The notes: a model not told the origin generated them from the sequence alone. 64,000 bases of DNA from Impatiens glandulifera (GCF_907164915.1 NC_061862.1:4716358-4780357), one strand, 5' to 3'; shown: positions 44,474 to 56,431, numbered from the stretch's first letter. Numbers and translations: made by a program.

Positions 44474-46514
44474 GTGTCGGTTCGCAGGACAGAAAGGGAG
44501 GAGGCTGAGAAAAGATTTGTTGAGAAAGACTACAATGGTGCAAGTAGCTATGCTTTGAGAGCTCAAATTCTTTGTCCAAGCTTGGAGGGTATAAAAGAAA
44601 TGAAAGCTATATTTGATGTCTATGCTGCATCTGAGACAAAATTCAAAGGGAAACTGATTTCTATGCAATTTTTGGTCTAAAACCATATGTCGTTATGGCT
44701 AGGCTCATCAGACAGTTTACGGAGATCTATCGTCTGCTTAACCCTTATTGCAACAAAACTGTTGGGGCCCTTATTGCAACAAAACTGTTGGGGCAGATGG
44801 GGCATTTAACCTTCTCTCGGAAGCATGGAATATATTGTCCGACCTAAGTGAACGAACCTTGTACGATATCTGGAGAAATACAAGGTCAAAGGGTTTTGCC
44901 CCTATTTTGGTTTTTTTTTTTTTGTCTTTCATTTATCATATATTTTCTTACGATACTCCCAAACAAGGTCGGCCTAGGGTACCCCGAGTGGCCCTGTCAA
45001 TTGGTTATCCAAATAACCCATAAACATACAAGGCCTTATTCTAAATCATTTCTTTCTTTTAATGAAATTATTCTAAATATTTGCTTTGTTGATGACAATT
45101 AATTAAGTCTTTTTTTCTATGAAAGGGGTGATTCCTTTTGGACAAAATGCACAACTTGTAACGTTCGGTATAAGTATCTCCTGAAGTACGTGAAAAAAAA
45201 ACTATCCTGCAAGAATTGTCGTGGTGTTTTCATGGCAATTAATGAAGGGATAGGACCTCCAGATGGCTCGTATCCTTTTCTTGATTGTCAACATTTTCCT
45301 GCTCCTGAAAACTGCTATGCAAATCAACTTGGGACTATTACAAATATCCCAACCACAAATGGAGTCGCTGTATCTAAATCTAAGCGGAAATCGTATTCTG
45401 GATCTTCAGTGGAGGTTGTTGATACAAATATAACCATCCCTCTCGAGGCACACCCTATAGGGAATGGCAATAAAAACACGAGATCTCTTCACGAGCCTTC
45501 CAAACTGGGCAAGCCCTCAAGGAGAAAGAGTCTTGATAAAGAGTCTTGATGACCATCATTGTCAATTTTTGACTCAAAAAAGTTATCAATTAATAGGGCA
45601 TTGTCTGAATTAAGAAAGAAGTTGCCAGAGATAAGGAAAGCTGATGCTGAAGTAGCTGCACTGAAGAAAAACCTAGCAAATTTACCTCAGAAAGAAGCAG
45701 CAGCAGGAAAATCAGTAGGAGAGGTGGTGGTGTCTAACAAGCCTAGTACTGCCGCAATTTTTGGCACAGTTGGACTTCAATCAGTGGTGAGGAGGAGGGC
45801 ATCAATGCGCATGAAGGTTCCTATCTCTGATTTTCACAATTTTGACAATGATAGGGCTGAGCAATGCTTCAAGGCGAAGCAGATATGGGCGCTCTATGAT
45901 GAAAAAGATGCTATGCCACGTCTGTACTGTCTGATTTCAGTCTCACCGTTTAAAACTGCAATTAGTTACATGAACTCCAAAACTGATGCGGAGTTCGGGT
46001 CAGTGAATTGGATAAAATCTGGCTTTACGAAATATTGTGGAAAATTTAGAACATCTTTTCTCATGTATTGAGCAGAGAAAAAATAAAACGGGGAGGATGC
46101 CTTAGAATTTATCCTAGGGGCGGGGATATATGGGCCATATACAAGAACTGGTCATCGGAATAGAACAGGGAGACCCCCTTTGAAGTTAGGCATCAATATG
46201 AGATGGTGGAAGTTATGATGGATTATGATGAAGAAGATGGGGTTTGCATGAGTCCACTGGTGAAAGTAGATGGTTACAGGACTGTGTATGGGAGGAACCC
46301 AGATAAGGGTTCCATTAGTTGGGTTTTGAAGAAGGAAATGTTGAGATTCTCACATCGTGTTCCTTGTTGGCGAATTAGAGGTGGAGAAAGGACTGATGAT
46401 CTGCCAGAATGCTGTTGGGATCTGGACCCTGCCGCCACCCAAGATGGCCTTATCCTTCAACAGCAGCAAGAACAAGAAGAAGCTGAAGCTGGGAAACATA
46501 AAGTGATATCTTAA
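44474..46514 (+). pseudogene. DnaJ/DUF3444 gene (alpha type), most complete copy
   Basis: Exon 1 (44,474-~44,880): RRTEREEAEKRFVEKDYNGA, then a one-base deletion after KFKG shifts the frame of FYAIFGLKPY. LNPYCNKTVG replaces the HPD region, and a 27-base tandem duplication (44,735-44,790) follows. The intron is shortened. Exon 2 (from about 45,126): zinc ribbon FWTKCTTC...KLSCKNC, linker with KLGKPSRRKSLD, a TGA at about 45,549, then RALSELRKKLPEIRKADAEV. DUF3444 (45,820-46,430) runs SDFHNFDNDRAEQCFKAKQI through SVNWIKSGFTKYCGKF, loses about 15 residues near 46,055 and continues to MLRFSHRVPCWRIRGGE and the Gln/Glu tail. All domains survive, but at least four lesions break it. Intact relatives are nuclear or cytosolic J-proteins of unclear role. 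Confidence 0.85.
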
Positions 46515-47356
46515 CTTACATTCCATCCCCCAATTGAAAAGATTATGAACTGTTTGTTGTTTCTTATGATTGTTTGTTCCTGACAGTGTACTTGAGTGAT
46601 TACAGATGGATGGCCAAAACTATTATAGGTTGTTTCATTGTTGTTGATGATGTTTTTGATTTTGACATGTGAGAATTATTCTACATGTCAAATTAAAGTT
46701 GAACAGTGGGTTAATTTCCTTTTCCCTGTAGTTGACTTGATTTGGGATAGAAAATACAAATATGAATGAATTTATATTTTATAATTGATGTATGTTTGTC
46801 TCTTTCAATGAGATTTGATCTTCACTTACAAATAATATATAGTCTTGTTTGTTGTTGCTCCGCTCCAGCTAAATGAAATTTCTTGGCAGTAAAACTAATA
46901 AATAAGACAAATCCTCTTTCTGAGGTGTGAATGTCTTTATTCTTGAATTTCTTGATTCAAACCATATTAATTGTGTTCTCTTATATAGAGCACATTATAT
47001 ATAGCTTTGTTTTAATAATCATATTCAAGAGAATACTTTAAGTGTAAAGAGATATAATTGTGTATGTAACAACTAAACTATAAATTAACGGTTAATATTG
47101 AAAATCAAATCTTTTTTTTTTTTTATGTTGGAACAATAATGTTTTTTTATGAACTTTTATAATTAATCATAAATTCATAATGTTTAACATAATATTATAA
47201 AACAAATAATTAGGATAATAAAAATATATAAAAAGTAAAATATTCAAAAGAAGCTAATGCACTTTTCTAATCAAAAATTATATTTTGTAATAAAATAAAA
47301 TAAAATAAACAAATGAATTAAAAAATAAATCGAAATAAAACATAAATCTCTCCTCA

Positions 47357-48281
47357 AGGGGGGATTTTGAGGAGATTACCCTCAATAATGTCTTAAATAC
47401 GGAAAGTGCAGAGTTAAAAAAAAAAAAGCGCTAGTGACCCCTTTTACTGTTTTTAGACGAAAATGCCCTCGTTGCGTCACGCAACCTCAGTTATTTTATT
47501 TTTTTATTTTTCAAAAACTCAGTGTTCTAAACGGCGATAGGCGGTGGCGGAGCGGTAAGTGATTGCCTACTGCCTAGGCGGTGCCTAAGCGGTGCCTAGG
47601 CGGTGCCTAGGCGGTTGAATATAAATAAAATAAAGATGTTCTATAATTATCATTTTACTAAAAAGTCAAATTAATATTCTCTAATATAGTAACATTTAAC
47701 AAAAATAAGTATGTAGACGAGCTGAAGAAGAGATAGATGATTAGATGATATAAGAAGATGTAGATGATCAAGGAGGTGAATGGGATAAGAAACAGAAAAT
47801 AAGAAGATAAATGAATTGGAATGTAAAGAATTATTTCAAAATTTAAATAAATAGTGGGTGATAAAGAGTTTTTTTTATTAAATATATATATATACATATA
47901 TTAATATTAGTAATTAATTAATTAAAAATAATAAATAATTAAATAATCTGACCGCCTCATGTATAGGCGGAGCGGTGTTGGACCGCCTACCGCCTAGGTG
48001 CCGCCTAGGCGGCCGCCTCGACCGCCATTTAGAACACTGCAAAAAATTTTAATTATGAATTTTTTTGGACGAAAATATACCCTAGTTGCGTCACGCAATC
48101 GCGAGACGAAAAAAAATAGAAAAAAAATAAAAAAAAATTCGGTTGCGTCACGCAACTGGAGTTGCGTTACGCAAGGGTATAATTGTCATTAAAAAAAGAG
48201 GGTCAACAACGCTATTTAAATTATGCACTCACACTATCCGCTATTCACCCTATCAGTGAGGTCATTTCCTCAAATTTCATT
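47357..48281. mobile_element. Mutator-type MITE interrupted by a hAT MITE
   Basis: Perfect 8-base direct repeats TCTCCTCA flank it at 47,349-47,356 and 48,282-48,289. The ends are inverted repeats (GGGGGGATTTTGAGGAGATTA against CATTTCCTCAAATTTCATT, with internal matching on to AGCGCTA/AACGCTA). GTTGCGT-type palindromes lie near both ends. The partner at 3,305-3,928 lacks the hAT insertion. Confidence 0.75.
47520..48039. mobile_element. hAT-type MITE
   Basis: It is 520 bases, starting CAGTGTTCTAAACGGCG and ending CCGCCATTTAGAACACTG. The flanks are an 8-base duplication with one mismatch: CAAAAACT (47,512-47,519) and CAAAAAAT (48,040-48,047). The uninterrupted target is present once at 3,508-3,515 (reverse, ATTTTTTG). 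Both ends hold GC-rich GCCTAGGCGG repeats while the middle is AT-rich. Ends and duplication size fit the hAT superfamily. It has no coding capacity. Confidence 0.85.
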
Positions 48282-48715
48282 TCTCCTCACGGAAGGATAA
48301 TCTATTGTGATAGTTTAAAATGAGTACTTGATTGAACATTCTAAATTAATTTGTAAGTTTTTTAAAAACTTCACTTTGTTAATGAGAAAAAAGTTAAAAA
48401 AATGTTATTAATACCCCTACTCTTTTTAACAATAATTTTTTAAGATTATCACTGCTAGTGATTCATCTGGCCTTGTTTGGTTTCTCTCAAAAGTATTCGA
48501 TTATTGGGAAAAAATTAGAGCACATTGTCTCGAACTATTTCCAGTTCTTATATTAGCACATTAGCCTTTGGTACTCTAATGTCTTTTTATCGACATTTTT
48601 TGAAACGTTCAGACTCGATAATTTACGTCCTAAAACTCACTTTTCTCTCGAATCTCGAATGAGATAAGAACCAAAATAGTGAGTACGACTATAATTAAAT
48701 TTTAATTTGTCAATG

Positions 48716-49334
48716 TTTTGCTAAGTCTTGTGGCCTACATTTATATTGAATCTCGTAAAACGAGACGAGGAAATGACTCTCTCGAATTTGCCTAAGTGTG
48801 TGATGATAAACCACAAATAGGACTTCAACAAAATTATACTAGCATTGACTCTTTTAAAGTTGTTACTTAATTTACTCATCGAGAAATTAGGCAGGAAAAA
48901 TATTTTTTTTTAGTCAAACACGACTTAGAAATTTCGATTTGGTCCGGTGTTTGGTTACACGTGAGAAAAGTCATCAATATTATGTCTCAAGTGCCCACCG
49001 AAATGAATGATCTCTACTACAAACGTTTTGTCATTTTTTGAAAATATGATTTTTATACTTTTATTTGATAATTTATTCAAATCATATCCACATGTCTAAG
49101 GCTCTAGCTTATTTCCTAAACTAGATTTAATTATTGTACTCATATATTCTTAAGGCATGCGTCTGGGTTCGTCATTTTGCGATATAAAAAAATACTGAAT
49201 TTTAGAGAAATTCAAACGCACTTGTGAGTTGTGAATAAGAAAGGGTAGGAACCTGTAAAGATTGCAAAAATATGAGTTAGCTTTTCAAAGAATTCATATT
49301 TTAATTTATAAAAATGAAGAATTTTATTTTTTTG
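48716..49334. other. No feature recognised
   Basis: I found no partner elsewhere in the window and no ORF of note. The block from about 48,930 to 49,010 (TTGGTCCGGTGTTTGGTTAC) looks less AT-rich and possibly repetitive, but I cannot name it. Confidence 0.4.
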
Positions 49335-49718
49335 AAATTTTTAATGTTGGTTGAAGCTTTAATGGAGGATTGATATCCAAGTTCTCTCGCTTTTAAACTT
49401 TCCCACCCCTGAAATAAAACTCTATGATGCTTTTTTTAAATGATTAATGCAATAATATTATGAATGGATAGTCGTTTACACATAACGACAAAAACATTAA
49501 ATTTATAAAAATAATCACACAAATATTACAAAATTAACATGTGCGGAGATCTTCCAAAAAGGAAATGAGCTCTCCAACTGAATCTATCGGCTTCCCACAT
49601 CGAACATCATATAATGTTAGAATGATAGCATTGTGTTGGATCCGCAACGGTCATTTAAGATTGTTGAAAGATCTACGATTTCTCTCTAACCAAATTATCC
49701 ACCATAAAAAATAGAGAT
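49335..49718 (-). pseudogene. LINE tail, third copy (from palindrome segment)
   Basis: A direct copy of 25,755-26,133: it begins TTGGTTGAAGCTTTAATGGA and includes the LINE residues VDSVGELISFLEDL on the - strand. At 49,718 it joins the alpha 3' flank (ATATCAAGTACACAGTCAGG). It contains the sequence next to the palindrome centre but no inverted partner here. Confidence 0.7.
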
Positions 49719-49801
49719 ATCAAGTACACAGTCAGGAACAAACAATCATAAGAAACAACAAACAGTTCATAATCTTTTCAATTGGGGGGATGGAATGTAA
49801 G

Positions 49802-51112
49802 TTAAGATATCACTTTATGTTTCCCAGCTTCAGCTTCTTCTTGTTCTTGCTGCTGTTGAAGGATAAGGCCATCTTAGGTGGCGGCAGGGTCCAGATCCAG
49901 GGTCCAGATCCCAACAGCATTCTGGCAGATCATCAGTCCTTTCTCCACCTCTAATTCGCCAACAAGGAACACGATGTGAGAATCTCAACATTTCCTTCTT
50001 CAAAACCCAACAAATGGAACCCTTATCTGGGTTCCTCCCATACACAGTCCTGTAACCATTTACTTTCACCAGCGGACTCATGCAAACCCCATCTTATTCA
50101 TCATAATCCATCATAACTTCCACCATCTCATATTGATGCCTAACTTCAGAGGGGGTCTCCCTGTTCCATTCCAATGACCAGTTCTTGTATATGGCCCATA
50201 CCTCCCCGTTTTATTTTTTCTCTGCTCAATACATGAGAAAAGATGTTCACTTCTTCAACCACATCAATGTTTGATGTCCTAAATTTTCCACAATATTTCG
50301 TAAAGCCAGATTCTATCCAATTCAATGACCCGAACTCCACATCAGTTTTGGAGTTCATGTAACTGATTGCAACTTTAAACGGTGAGACTGAAATCACTTG
50401 ATCAATCAGACAGTACAGACGTGGCATAGCATCTTCTTCATCGTAGATCGCCCATATCAGCTTCACCTTAAAGCATTGCTTAGACCTATCATTGTCAAAA
50501 TTGTGAAAATCAGAGATAGGAACCTTCATGGGCATTGATTCGGTGAGACTGAAATCACTTGATCAATCAGACAGTACAGACGTGGCATAGCATCTTCTTC
50601 ATCGTAGATCGCCCATATCAGCTTCGCCTTAAAGCATTGCTTAGACCTATCATTGTCAAAATTGTGAAAATCAGAGATAGGAACCTTCATGGGCATTGAT
50701 TCCCTCCTCCTCACCACTGATTGAAGCTCCACTGTGCCAAAAATTGTGGCAGTGCTAGGCTGGTTAGAAACCACCACCTCTCCTCCTCCTCCTCCTCGGT
50801 TCGTTTACTGAGGAAAGACAATATATTCCATGTTTTGATAGAAGCTTAAATGCCCCCATCTGCCCTCAACAGTTTTATTGTAATAAGGGTTAAGTAGACC
50901 ACACATATACGTAAACTGTTTGATGAGCCTAGTTTTAATGGCAGATGATTTTAGACAAAAATTGCATAGAAATCAGTTTCCCCTTTGAATTTTGTCTCAG
51001 ATGTAGCATAGACATCAAATGTAGCTTTCATTTCTTTTATACCCTCTAAGCTGGGACAAAGCATCTGAGCTCTCAAAGCATAGGTACATGCTCCATTGTA
51101 GTCTTTCTCAAC
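49802..51112 (-). pseudogene. DnaJ/DUF3444 gene (alpha type), internally deleted
   Basis: On the - strand: part of the J-like domain (51,112-50,810, frames broken; the HPD position reads LTLITIKLL in one frame). Next is DUF3444 starting SDFHNFDNDRSKQCFKAK, whose first ~160 bases are tandemly repeated (50,700-50,541 and 50,540-50,380). It continues through FGSLNWIESGFTKYCGKF to a break near 50,200, then the C-terminal part (50,081-49,830: PLVKVNGYRTVYGRNPDKGS, MLRFSHRVPCWRIRGGE). The zinc ribbon and linker are missing. A small duplication (CCAGATCCAGGGT) near 49,890 disrupts the tail. Confidence 0.8.
50380..50700. repeat. 160-base tandem duplication within DUF3444
   Basis: Two adjacent copies run from CGGTGAGACTGAAATCACTT to CTTCATGGGCATTGATT (50,380-50,540 and 50,541-50,700) with almost no differences, so the duplication is recent. 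It repeats the first ~50 residues of the domain. Confidence 0.85.
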
Positions 51113-51538
51113 ACGGGGAAGATGCCTTAGAATTTATCCTAGGAGCGGAGATATATGGGCCATATACAAGAACTGGTCATCGGAATGGAACAGGGAGACC
51201 CCCTCTGAGGTTAGGCATCAATATGAGATGATGGAAATTATGATGGATTATGACGAAGAAGATGGGGTTTGCATGAGTCCACCGGTGAATGTAGATGGTT
51301 ACAGGACTGTGAATGGGAGTAACCCAGATGAGGGTTCCATTTGTAGGGTTTTGAAGAAGTAAATGTTGAGATTCTCACATTGTGTTCCTTGCTGGCGAAT
51401 TAGAGGTGCAGAGAAGACTGATGATCTTCCAGAATGCTGTTGGGATCTTGACCCAGCCGCAACCCAAGATGGCCTTATTCTTCAAAAGCAGCAAGAAGAA
51501 GAAGCTGAAGCTGAAACTAGAAAACTTAAAGTGATATC
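51113..51538 (+). pseudogene. DnaJ/DUF3444 gene (beta type), C-terminal fragment
   Basis: It enters at EDALEFILGAEIYGP-like sequence and continues SEWNRETPSEVRHQYEM, SPPVNVDGYRTV, a TAA at about 51,360, MLRFSHCVPCWRIRG and the Glu/Ala tail. It is nearly identical to 4,854-5,228, including the stop, so the stop predates the duplication. It abuts the antisense alpha J-domain at 51,112 (head-to-head). Confidence 0.8.
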
Positions 51539-52286
51539 TTAACTTACACCCCACCCCCAAATAGTAGATTATAAACTGTTTGTTTTTTCTTATGATTGTT
51601 CCTGAGTGTACTTGAGAGATTTACAGATGAATAGCCAAAACTATTATAGGTTGGTTGTTTCTTTATTTGAAAACTGTTGTTTATTTGTTGTTTCTGACTG
51701 AGTTGTTTTGAGATCAAAGATTGAAATTAAGCTGCTCTTGAATTATCAACAGCCATACCCGGTCCAGGATCTGACTTTCTTCTTGCTGGATTGATCGTCT
51801 TCTTTTGTTATAAAATAAATAAATAAAATATTTAAATTATAATTTGTTAATAAATTTTTTGATAAAGAAATTTGAGTATATCGTGTTTTAAAAAAATAGG
51901 TATAGACTTAGTGTTTAAAACATACTAAAAGAATATGTGTTTAATGCCGACCAATTTTTCGGTGATAATAATGTAATAGTATTACATCACAATATGATGA
52001 ACAACTCTAAGTCAAATATTAGATCTCTCAAATCTCAATTGTGATTGTCTTAGTACAAGATTACACTACAAAAATAGGATGTTTTCAAAAATGCTCTTTT
52101 CAAATGAAAAAGTATTAAAATAAGTAATTATGAACTAATTTAGTATTACACAAATCAAATATGTTATTCTTAAGTTACAAAATTTATAATTTATGTTGTA
52201 ACTCTTTTTTATAAATATATTTATAAGTAAAAATATTTTGTTTCAACTTTCAACATATATTATTGAAAAATATTATGAATATTATA
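51539..52286. repeat. Beta 3' flank and AT-rich repeat
   Basis: A near-identical direct copy of 5,229-5,975. It is interrupted by the copia LTR at 52,287; the uninterrupted sequence continues at 5,976. No gene is seen. Confidence 0.8.
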
Positions 52287-53569
52287 TGTTAGGATTTAGG
52301 TCGCCGCTGGAGGACTGTGGTTGGGCCGGTTAGCGCGTCTCACTCAAAAGGTGGTGATTAATCCGGTTAAAGATTAACACCGGGGTTTCAATACTACACA
52401 AACTGTCACAAACCCTTGAACTAGGTTCAAGCGCGGAAGAGGTTTGTTTCAGTTTGAAGCGGCACACTCACGAGATAGGCGGAACCGGTTCTGGATGATA
52501 TAGGTTTGAAAATTGATGGGTCGGTTTTTGTACCTTGGTGATTCGGTTTAGATAGTGTAGCTCGGTTAGAATAGAGTAGGTCGGTTAGAATAGAACGGTT
52601 AGAGTGTAAAACCAACAGAAAGTAAATAACAAGACAAGTTTTTATGGATGTTCGGAGATAAAACTCCTACGTCACCCCTTCCTCTCGAAACCGCGAGAAG
52701 GATATTCACTAAGGAATACAAATACAATCCGATCGAGACTTATTTCCTGCTCGATAACCCACATACAATTTACACCGAAATTGTAAAATACACACTTCAA
52801 CTTTAGCACTTAGGCTTTTTCTAGAGAGAGAACACAATCTTATCACTTGTAAATTAATTGCTCGCTATGTCACTTGTGTCCCGCATTTACTCTTCTTCAG
52901 CTGCTCCTTTTATAGGTGAAATATGCCAACGGTCATATTTCACTTCCTTGAATCTGATTGGCTGAGCAGAGGTTCAGTGATTCAGACCCTGCGGTCATCT
53001 GTTCAGACCTGGCGGTCAACTCTGCAGACTTTGCAGTCTGTTCTTTCGGTGTGTAAGACAAACCTGCTAGGTTTGTCTTTTACTCAATGTGGTAACTGTT
53101 GGTTAGACAGTTGTCTGTACTTGGAAGATTGCCTCTGATTTATCCTGAAAGTAGAAAGATCCTGTAGGACTGTCTTCTGCAGCCTGCATACTTTCTTCAG
53201 ACTTGTATGAATATGGAAATGTTCAGTCTGTTCCTTTGGTATCATTCTCAACAGATACCCAAAGTGACTTCTTGTGTTGGTCGGTCATTTGACTTTTCAC
53301 CGGATGGCTTCCGCTGTAATTGGTTTAACCGGACATCTTCCGGTTATTCCTTTGCCTTCTAGCTGATCGGCTGTCTAGTGTTTCCGGTTTTTAGTTCTGG
53401 CCGATCCTTTCTTTGTGCGGTCATGTTCCGAATGTTCCTGGTCAGTTTACTATCTTGACCGGTTAATCTTCTTAACCGGTTCATTTGTTTGACCGGTCCG
53501 GTTCCTTTGTTCCTGCATGGAAGGTTTATTTATGTTAAGTTCTGTGAACCGGTCTAATTTTATCTAACA
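52287..53569 (-). mobile_element. 3' LTR of right SIRE-like element
   Basis: It is 1,283 bases, TGTTAGGATTTAGG to TTATCTAACA on the + strand. The polypurine tract on its right shows that this is the 3' LTR of a - strand element. A TATA box lies at 52,906-52,915. Confidence 0.9.
52906..52915 (-). promoter_or_regulatory. TATA box in the right LTR
   Basis: CTATAAAAGG on the - strand, at the position matching 16,631-16,640 in the other LTR. Confidence 0.6.
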
Positions 53570-53570
53570 A

Positions 53571-53583
53571 TTTCTCCCTTTTG
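53571..53583 (-). other. Polypurine tract, with duplicated neighbourhood
   Basis: AAAAGGGAGAAAT on the - strand lies directly before the 3' LTR and would prime plus-strand synthesis. A second tract-like copy with flanking TTTGATTATTTTATTTAAAA is at 53,742-53,783, a repeat about 170 bases away. Confidence 0.8.
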
Positions 53584-53894
53584 ATTATTTTATTTAAAAT
53601 TATCAAAACCATGTAAGTTTGCAAACGTAGGCCGGTTCTTTGTTTGACCGGATTTTTGAAACTGACTTGGGAGAATTTTTCGAAAAATTTGGAAAATTTT
53701 GAGAAAATTTTTGGAAGGTTTATTATCTTTTATCTTATCAATTTCTCCCTTTTTGATTATTTTATTTAAAATTATCAAAACCATTTAGAGATGCAAGTGT
53801 AGGCCGGTTTCAAAAATAGCTTTATATATATATAGAAATAACCGAAAATATTATATAGATACTGAGGTAAACATAGTTTAAGAAAAGTGAGCCC

Positions 53895-56431
53895 CTATTC
53901 TGAGTCGGAGAAATTGAAGCAGGCCATCATATCCTTGGTCCGTTTTCTCTTAACCGGTTGATCCGGTCTTGAGGATGAACCTCCAGCTTGCGGTTGACCA
54001 ACCGTGTTGACTGGAACCGTATCGGAGACTCGCTGTCTCGTAGAACGCTCCGCCAGATGCTCTTCATCTTCATCTTCGGATTGCGGTGGAGTATTGACAT
54101 TTGTTTCGGTGATCCTCTCCAACAATTTTCTTTCCGAAACTTTCCTCTTTTGTTTCACCGGAGCTGAAGAGGAGGAAGCTGCCTTTTTCTTCTTCTTGTG
54201 AGCGGTTGCAAATTCTTCGAGCCCTTGTTTTTGTGCATTTAACCGCTCTGCATCTTTGACCGCTTGAACCGCTATGGACTTTGCAAGGTCCGGATACTTA
54301 GCCGCTGTGATTCGTTCCCGCTCGTCTATTTCCTCTTCAGATAGTCGCGGTGGCTCCTTTGCTCTCTGTGCTTCTTCGTCCAGCGCATCTTGGACTTCCT
54401 TAGCCGCTCGGGCGTTTGCTTCCTCAACCGCTATATCCGCATTCATCTTGGCCTTGAGCAATTCATCTACTTGTGCGGTGAGCGCCTTGAGGTCGGCTTC
54501 GAGCTTGTCGTTGCGGTCTACAAGGCTCGCATTCTTGTTTTCCAGATCGGTGACCCTCCATCCTAGGTCCTCATCTACTTCTGTGAATCCTTGATCGGTT
54601 GCCCTTTCAAGCCGATCCAAGTCATCTGCTATCTTTGAGGTCTTTTCTTCCAAGTCCTCGGTTCGCCGAAGATGATTGTTATGCAAAACCGTTTCGTCCC
54701 GGTAGTCAGCTTCGATGGCTGTGATCCGGTCTTCTGCCTTTACAATATCATCCCTCGTCTTGTCGGCAAACCGGAGTGCCAGGCACACGGTTTTCTTGAT
54801 TTTCTCCTCTAATGGGTGAACCGTTGAGTCTGCAAACTCTTGAATAAAGGACTTAACCCTTTCTTCTGTAATGCCCGATTTGGAAACCCCAGGTTGCTCG
54901 GTGAAAGGAGCCTCTATCCTTTCGTCGGATTCATTTGTCACCGGATCCTCCAGAGGAGGTGTTGCACCATGATTCTGATCGTCATCGGTCGCAGGGGCTG
55001 GAGAGTGCGGTATTTCTCGCTGTCTGAACACCGCCTCAAGCCGATCAATTTCTTCAGCGAATTCTCCTTTCGCTATCTCAAGCCTTTCTAACACCAAGAG
55101 CTATAAGTTAGCCTCCGGTATTCCCTCAACGTACCTTTCCTTAAGCTTCCGGATACGTCCGGTTAGCTTTTGTAGCCGAGCGCGCGGTCTCACAATTGTG
55201 CATCGGTCCATGGCTTGACTAGGAGTTTCGGCGTTTGTGAGGCTCATGACTGTTTCCTCCATCTCCTTTAGCCTTCTGAAGCATTGTTCGTCGGTTAGGC
55301 CCGGTAACATGTGTTTGAAAAGTTTTTCGTATCGGTACTTGTGCCATTCCCGGTATAATGCGCCAACCGCTTGAACTCGCAGTTCAATGTCCTCCAGGAT
55401 CCGGCGCGCTATAATGTCGGCCTTCATCTGGTCGTTATCAGGGGAAGCCTCCTCCTCCTCACTGCCGTTTGTTCCGGCCTCGGCGTTCTCAAGACTTCCT
55501 GCCGCACCGGTGTTGTTAAGACTTGTACCCGAATGTTCTTCTTCATTCGGTCCTTCTCTATCGGAAGGATGCTCATCGGTTTTCTCTGACTCGGTTCGGT
55601 CAGACATGAAAGCCGATTCTTCCTCATCCTTGAATACTATCTTCTCCTTGTCCTTGCTTCCGGACTTTTCTTTTGCTGGGGCCGGTTTCTTGGCGGCAGG
55701 TTTCTTCTTTCGGCCACCTGTGGAACCGGGGGCTGGCTGCTTCCTCTCCAGGAAATGTTTGGATCTTATTAACCTTCTTGATGGGATAATAACACCAGGA
55801 CCGATATTGATGTGATGATGGAGCAAGATTTTTCCAAGAGGGTTGGCATATCCCCATGACCGGGTGGAGTCCGGATTCACCAAGTCTTTCAAGTTGTGGA
55901 ATATTTCCTTCGCCCAGTTGACTTTCGTACCTTCTATCAAACCGACTAGCATCTCGATCTTGGCCTTGGTGAGGCTGTTGTAATTTCCACCTTTCGCCTG
56001 AACCGGCTTTGTGAAGATGTCACAAAGCGGTATGTACTCCGGTCGTAGTGTCGCTTTCTTACCGGATATTTCACCGGTTCCTTGGTTGCTGAGAGAATCT
56101 GACAGGCTGCCTCGAACGTTGTTGGTTCTAGATCCAACAAGGCATCTCGGCCGTCTGTTGGAAGGCGTAGGCTCTCCGCAACCGATTCTTCGGTTATCTC
56201 GAATTCAGTACCGCTAACAGTCGCGGTGATCTTGTCGCCAGATAGAGTTGCGGTGTTGAAGAATTCTTCAACCGCTTCTTTACATAGAATAAAGGGACCG
56301 CCGAGAAAGTAATCAAGTCCGGCTTTGGTTACCCGTTTAATAACTTCCTTTGCTGCAAGCGTGCCCTTTTGTCGGATTTCGTCGAAATCCATCTGAATCA
56401 TGTGTTTGAACAAAGCCGAGCCTCGACCCAT
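53895..56431 (-). pseudogene. Accessory gene C of right element
   Basis: The start at 56,431 (MGRGSALFKHMIQMDFDEI) follows a TATA box and CT-rich leader. The N-terminal part shows the shared pattern: AGLDYFLGGPFILCKE, VEEFFNTATLSGD, ESVAESLRLPTDGRD. Next come RSWGYANPLGKILLHH (near 55,850), a basic NLS-like stretch (GRKKKPAAKKPAPAKEK), an acidic linker, then EWHKYRYEKLFKHMLPGLTD. A long coiled coil (about 55,080-54,250) and a basic C-terminus (VKRKRTKDMMACFNFSDSE) complete it. Total length would be about 840 residues. One frameshift (about 56,075) and one in-frame TAG (about 55,100) break it; 400 and 283 codons remain open. The function is unknown; the coiled coil suggests oligomerisation. 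Confidence 0.8.

Larger units (their letters stand above)
46430..48715. repeat. Inverted duplication, right copy (partner 2,876-4,853)
   Basis: It contains the alpha gene tail and 3' flank (46,430-47,356), a Mutator-type MITE with a hAT MITE inside it (47,357-48,281), and an unrecognised unit (48,290-48,715) that is the reverse of 2,876-3,300. No other gene is seen. Confidence 0.75.

Noticed and set aside
47658..47897. 79-codon ORF on the - strand
   Set aside because: It is inside the AT-rich middle of the hAT MITE and has a low-complexity Ile/Phe/Leu composition.
54274..55815. Several + strand ORFs (72-142 codons)
   Set aside because: They are antisense shadows of accessory gene C, whose GC content is higher than its surroundings.
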